Source of the DNA: Aequorivita iocasae
Lineage (GTDB): Bacteria > Bacteroidota > Bacteroidia > Flavobacteriales > Flavobacteriaceae
DNA length: 64,000 nt
Direction of reading: 5' to 3'
NCBI RefSeq assembly: GCF_016757735.1
Contig: NZ_CP068439.1
Coordinates: forward strand, 310,001 to 374,000
Part shown: in pieces, positions 36,519 to 45,620 of the stretch
How the letters are laid out: the number at the start of each line of letters is the position of its first letter
Position numbering within the stretch: position 1 is the stretch's first letter
Notes under the pieces: model-generated
Database searches by the model: none
Seen by the model: only the letters and a program-made list of their open reading frames with translations
Told to the model about the DNA's origin: nothing
Program-made: the position numbers and the translations under genes

Positions 36519-36593
36519 ATTTTAAAAAGAAGCTTAGGTTTAAGTAGTTATAACGCTTCAAGGGTATAATTATTTTTTAAGATGGAATATAAT

Positions 36594-36627
36594 AAAAAAG
36601 CCCCGACAAAATTGTCAGGGCTTTCAA
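36594..36627 (-). terminator. Terminator of the SusC-SusD operon
   Basis: On the minus strand an AAAGCCC stem (with a C-A mismatch, then GACAA/TTGTC) forms GCCCCGACAA...TTGTCAGGGC followed by a T-run. It lies directly after the SusD stop at 36647. Confidence 0.82.
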
Positions 36628-36646
36628 AATATAATATCTCTATTTT

Positions 36647-38104
36647 TTAGAAATCAAAAGTGTAAAATTTGTCCCAGAAAAGTTGAGTCTCTGGAGCATC
36701 TCCACCAATTGCGCTAGAAGCAGCCTCGTAGTTAGCACCATTTAGTGTTTGTTCAACAACTGGATAGGTGTAACGTGTAGGGAAACCAGAAACAGCATCA
36801 GTTGGTTGTGCTAAGATTGGATAGTCCAAACGACGTATTGATAAGTAGCTTGCAAAGGTTCTGTTATAAAGTCCTAAATAAGCTTGAACACCAATTACTT
36901 GTTTCCATGCTGGAGAGGAAATACTACTTGCCAAAGCAGATGTATAATCAACTTGAGGCATAGCTAAATAATCTGCTACGTTAGGAGCATTCCAATAATC
37001 GAAAGAAGCTGTAATGGCAGCGTTATAATGCGTTTCGGCATCACCACCTACTGAATATCCTCTTGCGGCAGCTTCAGCTAATAAGAATCTAACTTCTACA
37101 TATGAAAGCAAAACACCTGGAGCGGAAGGATCCACCAAACGGTCAGCAACATGTGAAAAATCAGGATAAGAAGATATTTCTCCTATTTGGCCACCAATAT
37201 ATTCACCATCAACATCGGTAAAATAAGAGGCTCTCCTTGGATCCTCTAAATCATTCATAATGTCAATTATCGTAACCGCAGCAACATAATCGTTACGACC
37301 ACTAAGAACTAAATTATCGTTCATTGGGTTATTGTTCGGAGCGGCACCAGAATATTGGTAACTACCATTATCGGCATTACTAGTAAATACGCCACTAGAA
37401 AAAGCAGATTGTACAGTAGATTGGGATAAACCTGCATCCACATCGGCAAGTGTGATACCCATTCTCAATTTTAACGAATTAGCAAATTTCTTCCAATGTG
37501 CAACATCTCCACCATAAATAAGATCTGTTGAACTGTCAAAGCTACCTACTGATGTATTCATGTTGCCAATAGCAGCATTTAAACGAGAAAGTAAATCTTT
37601 ATAAACAGTTAAACCATCATCATAGGCTGGCAATAAGTTGTCAATATCCAATGCTTCAGAGTAAGGAATATCCCCATAAGTTTCAACCAAATTACTATAA
37701 GCATAAACTGACAGCACTTCTATAATTGCTAATTTGTTAGGCTTTAGGTTATTGGTAAGATCATTGTCTGTATCCTCAATAACTCTTGCTGCTTCTTTAA
37801 GATCTTTTAGAACATCTCTATACATCTCTCTCCAGTGGTTATCAGGAATTGCACGGGTAATTTGATCATACTGACTTTCATCAGTATAAGTAGTTTCCTG
37901 CAATTGCTGGGTCCATAAACGTAAGTTATTAAGGTTTACGTTCGGAGTAACAATTTGATCCGCAAGTTGCTTTTGTGCAGAAGCGAACAAACTCTCACCG
38001 CTAACCGCAGTAGGGTCTTTTATATTTTGGTTCAGGTCCTCAAGGTTATCTGAACACGACACGGCAAATACGGCCGCTGTTAAAATTAAAATCAGTTTCT
38101 TCAT
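36647..38104 (-). CDS. SusD/RagB-family (SusD-like) substrate-binding lipoprotein
   Basis: 485-aa outer membrane lipoprotein with lipobox AVSC|SDNLEDLN (Cys17). It is alpha-helix rich with TPR-like repeats, as in SusD; the ending GGDAPETQLFWDKFYTFDF is typical of the SusD-like group 2 families. It binds oligosaccharides or peptides and closes the lid on its SusC partner, encoded 11 bp upstream. No CAZyme, peptidase or regulator adjoins the pair, so the substrate cannot be guessed. Confidence 0.88.
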   Translation of the reverse strand: MKKLILILTAAVFAVSCSDNLEDLNQNIKDPTAVSGESLFASAQKQLADQIVTPNVNLNNLRLWTQQLQETTYTDESQYDQITRAIPDNHWREMYRDVLKDLKEAARVIEDTDNDLTNNLKPNKLAIIEVLSVYAYSNLVETYGDIPYSEALDIDNLLPAYDDGLTVYKDLLSRLNAAIGNMNTSVGSFDSSTDLIYGGDVAHWKKFANSLKLRMGITLADVDAGLSQSTVQSAFSSGVFTSNADNGSYQYSGAAPNNNPMNDNLVLSGRNDYVAAVTIIDIMNDLEDPRRASYFTDVDGEYIGGQIGEISSYPDFSHVADRLVDPSAPGVLLSYVEVRFLLAEAAARGYSVGGDAETHYNAAITASFDYWNAPNVADYLAMPQVDYTSALASSISSPAWKQVIGVQAYLGLYNRTFASYLSIRRLDYPILAQPTDAVSGFPTRYTYPVVEQTLNGANYEAASSAIGGDAPETQLFWDKFYTFDF

Positions 38105-38115
38105 TTTTCTATGTA

Positions 38116-41100
38116 TTAAAATTGTGCTTTAATGTTAAACCCGTAATCTTGGGTAGTTGGCAATGAACCTGTAACATATCCTTGTAAGTTACCAGAACTT
38201 AAACCTGCTTCTGGGTCTGCATAAGGCAAGTTTTTGTCAATAATCCACAAGTTAGATCCAGTAACACTAAACGACAAACCTGTCATAAAAGTATTATCAA
38301 GGAATCTTGAAGGCATATTATAGGTAAGTGATACTTGGCGCAGTTTTATATAGCTTGCATCATATACAAACTCCGCAGCGGGAAGTGCAGCGTAACCAAA
38401 TCCACTAAAGTTATTGGCATCTCTTCTAGTGGTATTTACAGAACCATCAGGGTTAACACCTGGGTTAATATATCCACCACCTTCATCTAAAGGATTTCTT
38501 ACTGGATTACCAAGATCGTTAGTATAAACAGTATTAGCATAGATACCAGTTGCCTGTCCATAATATTGATCAAGAGAGAAAAGGCTACCCCCTTCTTGAA
38601 TATCTATCAAAAAGCTGAAAGAAAGATCTTTATACGTTAATGTATTTGAAATCCCCATTAACCAATCAGGGTTAGTATCTCCAAGGATATTGTTAGATGT
38701 TGGAGTTTTAAGGTAACTTCCTGTTTCAGGGTTCACCACTCTTTGACCATTTAGGTAAACATAGTCTTGTCCGTAGATTACACCATAAGGTTCACCTTTT
38801 ACAGCGTTAATAGTAACACCTCCTTGGAAGCTTCCTAACTGCAAAGTCTCGATACCTTCTGGCAATTCTATAACCTCATTTTTGTTTTGAGACCAGTTAA
38901 CATTCAAGCCCCAGCTAAAGTTATCATTTTTAACAGGCATAGCATTTAAGGAAACCTCAATACCTTTGTTTTCAATTTCACCGGCATTCAATAATTTCCC
39001 AGTATAACCTGTAGCAGCTGAAATTGGAACTGTTACAATTTGGTCTATAGAGTTAGATTTGTAATAAGCAACATCAAAACCTAAACGGTTGTTTGCAAAA
39101 CGCATTTCAAGACCCGCTTCGTAACTTTTAGTAGTTTCAGGTTTCAAATTTGGATTATTTGAAACATTTGGAATAGAAGTTCCTATGTCGTTATTAATAA
39201 CATAGGTATCAACCAATCTGTCAAACGGAGCTCCGTTACCTACCTCAGCATAGTTTAAACGTAATTTACCAAATGATATGGCATTCACATTCAGTAATTT
39301 GCTGAATACAAAACTGGTTGAAACCGATGGGTAATAAAAGGAGCTTTCATCTTTTGGAAGGGTAGAGAAATGGTCTCTTCTAATAGTACCATCCAAGAAA
39401 ACAACATTGCCAAAGCCAAAAGATGCACTTGCGTATACACCATCAACTCCAATTTTTTCAGCCTGTTCAACTGGATTTGGAAGCGGTGAAGCACTATTTT
39501 GTAAAGAGTATAGCCCAGGAACTACTAATCCGCCAGCTGTAGAAGATGTTATTGAATTAAATTCATTTCTACGAATATTTGTCCCTAAGATACCTGCAAA
39601 GCTGATACTTTCAGAAAAATCTGCATCAAAATTAAACATCAAATCATAGTTTGTTTCTGAAGCAGTAATATCTCTTCTTAAATAACCTGAATCCACATTT
39701 CCACGGGCTACACCAAAAGGAGTCGCAACAGATCCAACTGCTCTTCGCTCTTCTTGGTTTTCGTTATAGGTATCAGTAGAAACTCTACCTGTTACATTAA
39801 CCCATTCAGCCAATTCATAGTTTAACTCAAAGTTACCGATAAAACGGTTTCTTCCGTCATTCTGATAGTTTTCGTAACGTGTCCAATAAGGGTTATCCCA
39901 ATAGATAGGAGCTGAACCGGGTTCAGAAGTTGCTGGGTTCCAGCTCACGTTTCTATGAGTTGCAAAATAAATATCTCTTTGTTCTTTAATATCTGTACTT
40001 ACTGCCCACCATTGCTTAAAGTTACCTACAACGTTGTCATTATAACCTGTAGAGTTACGTCCTAATGCATCAGTCTTAATATAGTTTGCGAAACCGCTAG
40101 CGGTTAAATTTTCACTAACATTATATGTTCCGCTAAAGATAAAGTTGTGTCTGTCCAAGGTACTATTAGGCAACAAACCGGATTGATCCAATTTAGTGTA
40201 AGACAAACGGTACGAACCATTCTCAAGGCCATTTGATATAGAAATGGAGTTTGTTAGGGTAATGGGAGTTTCAAAGAAGGTAATAGGACCGTTCTCTGCC
40301 GCAACGTAAGGTTTTCTTTGTAAATAGCTTGGTGAAGATGGATCAAAAGAATCCCATTGATAGATGAATAGATTCGGGTCAAATGCAGGCCCGTATGAAG
40401 CATCATCTACATAGTTTTCCACTTGATCATCAATACCATCACCATTGATATCTTCAAATGTGAAGTAATCACCGTAACCTGGTCCATATTGGTTCTGATA
40501 TTCAGCAAAAGTACTCTTATCAATAAAACCAACCTGAGCATTAGAGTTGATTGTTACTCCCAGCCCCTTAGCTTTTTTACCTTTTTTGGTAGTAATGATT
40601 ATTACCCCGTTTGCGGCACGTGAACCATAAAGTGCAGAAGCAGCAGCTCCTTTTAGCACGTTAATTGACTCGATATCATCTGGATTAATATCTGCAGCGG
40701 CATTACCATAATCATAGTAGTTACCTCTAGCCTGAGTTTGCGCAGCGTCATTTGTGTTTCTGTTACTGATAGGAACACCATCAACAACAAACAATGCTTG
40801 GTTATCACCAGTTAAAGAGGTATTACCCCTTATAACCACATTGGTAGAACCCCCAAGGTTATTGTTTCTTCTAATGCTAAGACCTGAAACTCTACCAGAA
40901 AGCGCATTGGTAAAGTTGTTAGTTGCTGTCGTGGAGATTTCCTCTCCGCCTACTTGCTGCGTGGAATAACCTAGTGATTGTTTTTCACGAGATACCCCAA
41001 GTGCAGTTACCACCACCTCGTCCAGAACTGAACCAGCCTGCATTGTAACGTCAATTTTATTTGAGGCCCCAACAGTAATCTCTTGGGTCTCAAAACCTAC

Positions 41101-41325
41101 ATAACTATAAACAAGTGTTTGGCCCACTGCAGCGTCAATGGTATAGTTACCATCAAAGTCAGACTGTGTTCCAGTGCTTGTACCTTTAATAATTATGTTA
41201 ACTCCTGGAAGCGGCAGACCCGTGTCATCGGTCACCATTCCGGAAATTGTTTTTTCCTGTGCAAAAGCGAGCTGCACAATCAACACTAATAATAGTGTCA
41301 AAATTCCACTAAACTTTGTTTTCAT
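38116..41325 (-). CDS. SusC/RagA-family TonB-linked outer membrane transporter
   Basis: About 1069-aa outer membrane porin-like receptor. The start at 41325 is preferred: it gives a standard signal peptide (MKTKFSGILTLLLVLIVQ ... AFAQ), while an in-frame ATG 8 codons upstream would extend it. Domains in order: a carboxypeptidase-D-regulatory-like module (VTDDTGLPLPGVNIIIKG), a plug (VVTALGVSREKQSLGYS ... IRGNTSLTGDNQALFVVDGVP) and the 22-strand barrel ending in DYGFNIKAQF. It pairs with the SusD gene 11 bp downstream, as in polysaccharide-utilisation-type loci. Confidence 0.9.
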   Translation of the reverse strand: MKTKFSGILTLLLVLIVQLAFAQEKTISGMVTDDTGLPLPGVNIIIKGTSTGTQSDFDGNYTIDAAVGQTLVYSYVGFETQEITVGASNKIDVTMQAGSVLDEVVVTALGVSREKQSLGYSTQQVGGEEISTTATNNFTNALSGRVSGLSIRRNNNLGGSTNVVIRGNTSLTGDNQALFVVDGVPISNRNTNDAAQTQARGNYYDYGNAAADINPDDIESINVLKGAAASALYGSRAANGVIIITTKKGKKAKGLGVTINSNAQVGFIDKSTFAEYQNQYGPGYGDYFTFEDINGDGIDDQVENYVDDASYGPAFDPNLFIYQWDSFDPSSPSYLQRKPYVAAENGPITFFETPITLTNSISISNGLENGSYRLSYTKLDQSGLLPNSTLDRHNFIFSGTYNVSENLTASGFANYIKTDALGRNSTGYNDNVVGNFKQWWAVSTDIKEQRDIYFATHRNVSWNPATSEPGSAPIYWDNPYWTRYENYQNDGRNRFIGNFELNYELAEWVNVTGRVSTDTYNENQEERRAVGSVATPFGVARGNVDSGYLRRDITASETNYDLMFNFDADFSESISFAGILGTNIRRNEFNSITSSTAGGLVVPGLYSLQNSASPLPNPVEQAEKIGVDGVYASASFGFGNVVFLDGTIRRDHFSTLPKDESSFYYPSVSTSFVFSKLLNVNAISFGKLRLNYAEVGNGAPFDRLVDTYVINNDIGTSIPNVSNNPNLKPETTKSYEAGLEMRFANNRLGFDVAYYKSNSIDQIVTVPISAATGYTGKLLNAGEIENKGIEVSLNAMPVKNDNFSWGLNVNWSQNKNEVIELPEGIETLQLGSFQGGVTINAVKGEPYGVIYGQDYVYLNGQRVVNPETGSYLKTPTSNNILGDTNPDWLMGISNTLTYKDLSFSFLIDIQEGGSLFSLDQYYGQATGIYANTVYTNDLGNPVRNPLDEGGGYINPGVNPDGSVNTTRRDANNFSGFGYAALPAAEFVYDASYIKLRQVSLTYNMPSRFLDNTFMTGLSFSVTGSNLWIIDKNLPYADPEAGLSSGNLQGYVTGSLPTTQDYGFNIKAQF

Positions 41326-41351
41326 TTTTTTGTTTGTTTGAATTAGCACCT

Positions 41352-41383
41352 CAAAAGTGCCAATAAAATCTTACAATTCCAAC
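41352..41383 (-). promoter_or_regulatory. Promoter for SusC-SusD operon
   Basis: Minus strand: TTG (complement of 41380-41382), 20 nt, then CACTTTTG (41359-41352), one base off TAnnTTTG. It lies 27 bp upstream of the proposed susC start. Confidence 0.4.
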
Positions 41384-41680
41384 TTTTATAGGTAGTAGAT
41401 TATGAAAATTTTATCAAAAAGTTAATTTAAAAAATCTCTTTCGGTTTAAAACTTTAAACAAAACTCTATAAAACCTTGATTTTCTAAGGCATTGAGAGGG
41501 ACGCCCAAATTTGTTAGTAATAAATAAGTCGCGAAGAATATTTAAAAAAATTTCAAACACTTTATGAACAATTGCCCCAACAATACAAATAATGGCGTTT
41601 TAAGGCGTTTGTGAACTTTTTGACCAACGGGAGCTTTTGGTATTATTCAACGGCATAGTAGGTTAAAAAAAATCACTTGA

Positions 41681-41701
41681 ATTAACATAAAATATGTTAA
41701 T
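41681..41701. promoter_or_regulatory. Perfect 9-bp inverted repeat, operator or weak terminator
   Basis: ATTAACATA at 41681-41689 and TATGTTAAT at 41693-41701, with AAA between. It lies 23 bp downstream of the minus-strand 177-aa gene and is followed on that strand, after about 9 bases, by a T8 tract. It could therefore be a weak terminator; dyad binding is the alternative. Confidence 0.4.
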
Positions 41702-41724
41702 GAATATAGTTAGCGATTGAGGAC

Positions 41725-42258
41725 TTATTTTGAAGTTGATTCGCCTTTAAAATGCTGGGAATTATTTTTAAATAAAACATTGAAGGTAGTCAAGCTTCCA
41801 TAGCAACGCGTAATATATTGCTGCAAATCTATCTTATCTTGTTCGGCCAATTCTTTACTGGAATTGATTTTTTGCTCCATCACCCGCAGCCTATCGCGTA
41901 ACATTACTATTTTATGAAAAAAAGTATCGATAGGAATTTCTTTTGAAGCTAAATTTGAATCAGCGGGCTTTAGGATTATAACTCCGCCTTTCCATTTGTC
42001 GGCCATTGGGACAACCTCACTAAAACCGCTCCATTTTTTTAAAATATCGCGAAGGCTTTTTTCAACTTCGTAAAAACTTACAGTGTCCACCTCATCTTCT
42101 GCCGCATCTATTATTTCAAAATCATCATCAGTAGCAATTGTTTCAAGACCGTTTTCGATAAAGGTTACCCAATACAATTTTGCCGTAACGTTAGTTACAA
42201 CTCCTTTTCCGTATTCGGGATGGTTAATTCGGGAACCTATTCCTAAAATTTGTTTCAT
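41725..42258 (-). CDS. Hypothetical protein with PcrA/UvrD C-terminal-like module
   Basis: 177-aa cytoplasmic protein. Residues 3-40 (ILGIGSRINHPEYGKGVVTN) resemble the small Tudor-like beta module at the C-terminus of UvrD/PcrA helicases (G.RV.HP.FG.G.V), known for binding RNA polymerase in PcrA. The rest includes VEKSLRDILKKWSGF and a helical C-terminus (MLRDRLRVMEQKINSSKEL). Function unknown; the resemblance is by eye. It may bind nucleic acid or RNA polymerase, but this is inference. It ends before an inverted repeat and a T-run. Confidence 0.6.
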   Translation of the reverse strand: MKQILGIGSRINHPEYGKGVVTNVTAKLYWVTFIENGLETIATDDDFEIIDAAEDEVDTVSFYEVEKSLRDILKKWSGFSEVVPMADKWKGGVIILKPADSNLASKEIPIDTFFHKIVMLRDRLRVMEQKINSSKELAEQDKIDLQQYITRCYGSLTTFNVLFKNNSQHFKGESTSK

Positions 42259-42334
42259 TATAATTCTAATTTAGCCAGTAAAAATAATTAAAATGATCTT
42301 ATGCATTAGCCTACAAAATGTACTTCACAAAAAA

Positions 42335-42363
42335 AACCATCCAAATTATAAATCTGGATGGTT
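42335..42363 (-). terminator. Terminator of the small basic-protein gene / copper island
   Basis: Minus strand: AACCATCCA (complement of 42355-42363) pairs with TGGATGGTT (42335-42343) over 11 nt, followed by T6 on the transcribed side. It marks the end of minus-strand transcription from the island, about 30 bp after the 34-codon gene. Confidence 0.88.
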
Positions 42364-42392
42364 CCTCGGGTCCAAATGTGACCGGTCAAAAA

Positions 42393-42497
42393 CTACTTCT
42401 TCTTAGAAGCAGTTGGCGAAGCCTTTTTGTTATCCTGCTTTTTGGCTTGTGGGCCTTTTGCAGGTTGCGGCTTTTTGTTTTGCTGTTGTTGTGGCAT
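42393..42497 (-). CDS. Small Lys/Gln-rich basic protein (34 aa)
   Basis: Thirty-four codons: Met-Pro, then four Gln, then alternating Lys/Gln/Pro/Ala, ending Ala-Ser-Lys-Lys-Lys. It has no Cys and no hydrophobic segment, so it is cytosolic and strongly positively charged; similar low-complexity basic peptides may bind nucleic acid. Support for reality is an immediately downstream rho-independent terminator on the same strand and a position after the Csp copper-storage gene. It is too short to test by homology by eye. Confidence 0.45.
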   Translation of the reverse strand: MPQQQQNKKPQPAKGPQAKKQDNKKASPTASKKK

Positions 42498-42585
42498 AGC
42501 AATTACTTTTTTTGGATTAATAATATAAAGGTAAAAGAAGCCACTGTTAAATTATTCTTTTCTTAGCTAAACTTTAACAGCCCGT

Positions 42586-42906
42586 TTAAGCTAAGTAATT
42601 ACGGCACTCTTCGGCACATTTTCTACAGGCCTCTGCACAATCTTGGCAATGTTTGGCTTCGTGTTGAGAACATTCATCTGCGCAGGTGTCACATATCTTT
42701 GCACAATATCTTACTAAATCATCTACGTCTTTAAAACCGGTTGCCAGTAATTGGTTAAGCGTACTGCAAACTTCTGCACAAACCCTATCGGTTCGGATGC
42801 AATTTACCATCATTTTTACATTTTCTTCGTCTAAACAGGCATCTGCACAATAATTACAGTGATTGATACAATTGCCCAAGGCGTGAATAAGTTTTTCGTT
42901 TTTCAT
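42586..42906 (-). CDS. Four-helix-bundle copper storage protein (Csp, cytosolic type)
   Basis: 106-aa four-helix Cys-rich protein with 16 cysteines in CxxxC and CxxC patterns (GNCINHCNYCADAC, RYCAKICDTCADEC, HCQDCAEACRKCAEEC). This spacing lines the core of the bundle with thiolates for many Cu(I) ions. There is no signal peptide, so it resembles the cytosolic Csp3 type rather than exported Csp1. It is the cytosolic buffer end of the copper island and lies downstream of the secreted HMA protein gene. Confidence 0.88.
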   Translation of the reverse strand: MKNEKLIHALGNCINHCNYCADACLDEENVKMMVNCIRTDRVCAEVCSTLNQLLATGFKDVDDLVRYCAKICDTCADECSQHEAKHCQDCAEACRKCAEECRNYLA

Positions 42907-42984
42907 AATTTAAATTTTTATAAAATCAATTTACTAAATTCACTCAATCTTAGCTATTAAGAAAATTATAAAATCATGATAAAA

Positions 42985-43350
42985 TTATTCACCGTCCTGC
43001 TTATGATCATCAATTACCTGTTGGTCGCGATATCTGCAGCAAGGATCTATTTGTTCATAAACTTCATCTTTTGCTTTTATATCTTGGGTATCGTGACCAC
43101 TGTCGGCAATACTTTGCTGGATTTTGGTCAAATCAGTCTTTCCCTCATTATAAATCAAATTCAACTGATGGGTTTGAACATCCCAAGTAGCGGACTTCAC
43201 TCCTTTTGCTTGAATGGAGGCTTTTTCAATTCGCTCCTTGCACATTCCACAAACACCATCCACTTCAATGGTGGCTTTGGCATTTTTGTTTTGGGAAAAA
43301 CCGGAAACTCCGACTACTAACATTCCTAAAATTAAAATTACATTTTTCAT
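42985..43350 (-). CDS. Secreted heavy-metal-associated (HMA) domain protein
   Basis: 121-aa exported protein. It has a signal peptide (GVSGFSQ, about 20), then an HMA ferredoxin-like fold with CGMC (Cys34, Cys37; DGVCGMCKERIEKA), and a C-terminus DPCCRYRDQQVIDDHKQDGE adding a Cys pair and a His. HMA CxxC domains pass Cu(I) between partners; the signal peptide makes this a periplasmic chaperone. It is 31 bp downstream of the TonB-dependent receptor gene and is likely cotranscribed with it. Confidence 0.85.
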   Translation of the reverse strand: MKNVILILGMLVVGVSGFSQNKNAKATIEVDGVCGMCKERIEKASIQAKGVKSATWDVQTHQLNLIYNEGKTDLTKIQQSIADSGHDTQDIKAKDEVYEQIDPCCRYRDQQVIDDHKQDGE

Positions 43351-43381
43351 ACATTACATTTTAATAGTTGATTTTCATTTT

Positions 43382-45616
43382 TTAATTAAGTCTAAATCTT
43401 AAACCCGCATAGTACGAACTGCCAAAAATGGGCCCGTACACATAGGTTGTGTCAAAAGTTGTTCCAAAAGGATTATCGCTTCCCACAATGGGGTTTGATT
43501 GTGTAACATTCGTGATATTTTCACCACCCACATAAATTTCAAAATTAGCAGAAAAAACTTTAGTAATCTGTGCATTCACCGTGGAAACCGATGGCGAAAA
43601 TTCTGAAAGCCCAATGGTATTCAAATAGGTTTCGGTTGAAGCAAAGCGCTGCTCACCTAAATAGTTGAAGGTAGCATCAAACTTCCAATTTCCTCCTTTT
43701 GCAGTTTGATTTGTTTCGTAGGAAGCATTTGCAAAAAACCGATGGTTCGGCGTTAACGGCGTTTGTTTCTTTCCGCTTAAATAAGTGGTCTCAACATCAT
43801 AATATTTGTACGCCAAGCGCATATCAAAATGCTCAAAAGGATTATAGTTGAATTCTGCCTGAAAATTATTTGAAAAACTTTCTCCTTCTAAATTATAAAA
43901 ATTCACTTCGGAAGGGTTTTCCATATCCACCACAATTTGGTTTACAAAATCTGTTCTATAAAAATCAAAAGTAACATCCGCTTTTCTGTTGAAAAGATTA
44001 AAACCTTGCATATACGAAACTCCGTAGTTCCAAGCAATTTCTGGGTCCAGCCCATAAATTTCCCCACCGTTGCCCAAAATATTCAAGCTGCGCGAAGTGG
44101 CAAAAATCTGTTGGTTTTCGGTGAAAATATTCGCACTTCGTTTTCCCCTTCCCGCAGAAATTCTAAATGCAGATTTATCCCACGGCGAGTATCGCAAATG
44201 GAATCGTGGCGTCAAGAAAGTCCCCAATCTATTGTGAACATCCGCCCGAATTCCGGCACTAAAATTAAGATCTCCCAAATTGTCAAAATTATATTCAAAA
44301 AAGGCTCCAACTGAATTTTCAACCCGATTGAAATTTTCGGTCAAAACCAATTCGTCATACCCATCATAAGTCGCGCTCAAACCAGTTTTTATCTTGTGGC
44401 GCGAATCGCTTATTATAGAGTTATAAAGCAAATTAGCATACAAGCTATTGTGCTGAATGTTATAATTGTTAAGCCCAAAATAAGATTCTTGGTCGTGATG
44501 GCTGTATGCAAGCTGCAAGCCGCCTGTACGCCAAGGAATTTCCGGGTTTACAAAACCGAATTTTCCAGAAACGTCAAACCGCTGGGTTTTTATTTCACTT
44601 CCCCAAGCGTTGGTTGTTCCGCGATCATTATCGGGATTAAAAAATGTTTGGCCAGTCTGTTTTTCATCATTCAAATACCTAAAATTGATAAACCCAACAT
44701 AGCCGTTTTCTGTGTCTGTATATTGCCAGCGGTTCATTACATTCACTTGTTGCATCAATGGCGCATCGAGAAAAGAATCATCATTTTTATCAAATTCCGT
44801 TTCGCGCATATTTCCGTGAATATATAAACCTGTACTCCAACGCTCACTTAGCTTGGTGTTTAAATGAGTATTTAACTCGAAACGGCCATTGCCCGCTCCA
44901 TAAGCGTTCACAAAAAGTTTATCGTCCATCATGGGTTTTTGAAGTTCGGCATTTATTTGTCCGGCAATACTTTCATAACCATTAACTACACTTCCAGCAC
45001 CTTTGGTAATTTGAATGCTTTCCACCCACGTTCCAGGAATAAAACTCAGTCCATAAGCCTGCGAAGCCCCTCGAATGCTCGGCACGTTTTCGGTAGTAAT
45101 CAAAATATACGGACTGGTAAGCCCAAGCATTTTAATTTGGCGCGTTCCCGAAATGGCATCGGCAAAATTCACGTCTATGGAAGGATTGGTTTCAAAACTT
45201 TCCGCCAAATTACAGCAAGCAGCCTTCAAAAGCTCGGCGCTGCTTACGTTCAATACATTCGTGGCTTGAATGAAAGACCGCGAAGTAGCTTTCTGCCGGG
45301 CGGTAACGGTAACCTCATCCAGATTGGCGGTGGAAGTAAGTGAATGTGTTATCTTTTTAGGCGCATTAACTGAAAGGGTATCGGTTTTATAACCCACAAA
45401 ACTGATGACCAATTTTTTGTATTCTGGTTTATAATTTAATTCAAAATTACCATCAAAATCGGTAACGGTTCCCACTTGGGTATTCAGCCAATAAACATTT
45501 GCCCCACTAAGCGGAATTTCTTTGTTATCGATATTTTCAGTAATGGTTCCCGTTATTTTTTCTTGTGAAAAAACGCAGAATGGAAGTATAAAAAATAAGT
45601 ATAATAGATTTTTCAT
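43382..45616 (-). CDS. TonB-dependent receptor, copper-island associated
   Basis: About 744-aa outer membrane receptor. The start at 45616 gives a signal peptide (PFCVFSQ); an in-frame extension would overlap copA. In order: a carboxypeptidase-regulatory-like module (IPLSGANVYWLNTQVGTVT), a plug (VNFADAISGTRQIKMLGL; ESIAGQINAEL) and the barrel ending in SSYYAGLRFRLN. The plug carries an unusual Cys-Cys pair (AACCNLAES). It begins 4 bp after the copA stop. A copper ligand is inferred from context, not shown by sequence. Confidence 0.88.
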   Translation of the reverse strand: MKNLLYLFFILPFCVFSQEKITGTITENIDNKEIPLSGANVYWLNTQVGTVTDFDGNFELNYKPEYKKLVISFVGYKTDTLSVNAPKKITHSLTSTANLDEVTVTARQKATSRSFIQATNVLNVSSAELLKAACCNLAESFETNPSIDVNFADAISGTRQIKMLGLTSPYILITTENVPSIRGASQAYGLSFIPGTWVESIQITKGAGSVVNGYESIAGQINAELQKPMMDDKLFVNAYGAGNGRFELNTHLNTKLSERWSTGLYIHGNMRETEFDKNDDSFLDAPLMQQVNVMNRWQYTDTENGYVGFINFRYLNDEKQTGQTFFNPDNDRGTTNAWGSEIKTQRFDVSGKFGFVNPEIPWRTGGLQLAYSHHDQESYFGLNNYNIQHNSLYANLLYNSIISDSRHKIKTGLSATYDGYDELVLTENFNRVENSVGAFFEYNFDNLGDLNFSAGIRADVHNRLGTFLTPRFHLRYSPWDKSAFRISAGRGKRSANIFTENQQIFATSRSLNILGNGGEIYGLDPEIAWNYGVSYMQGFNLFNRKADVTFDFYRTDFVNQIVVDMENPSEVNFYNLEGESFSNNFQAEFNYNPFEHFDMRLAYKYYDVETTYLSGKKQTPLTPNHRFFANASYETNQTAKGGNWKFDATFNYLGEQRFASTETYLNTIGLSEFSPSVSTVNAQITKVFSANFEIYVGGENITNVTQSNPIVGSDNPFGTTFDTTYVYGPIFGSSYYAGLRFRLN

Positions 45617-45620
45617 TTTT

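Larger units (their letters stand above)
41350..41724. other. Intergenic region upstream of SusC
   Basis: 375 bp with no supported gene; AT-rich. It carries the susC promoter and, near its far end, a perfect AT-rich inverted repeat (see next entry). I see no RNA gene. Confidence 0.6.
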
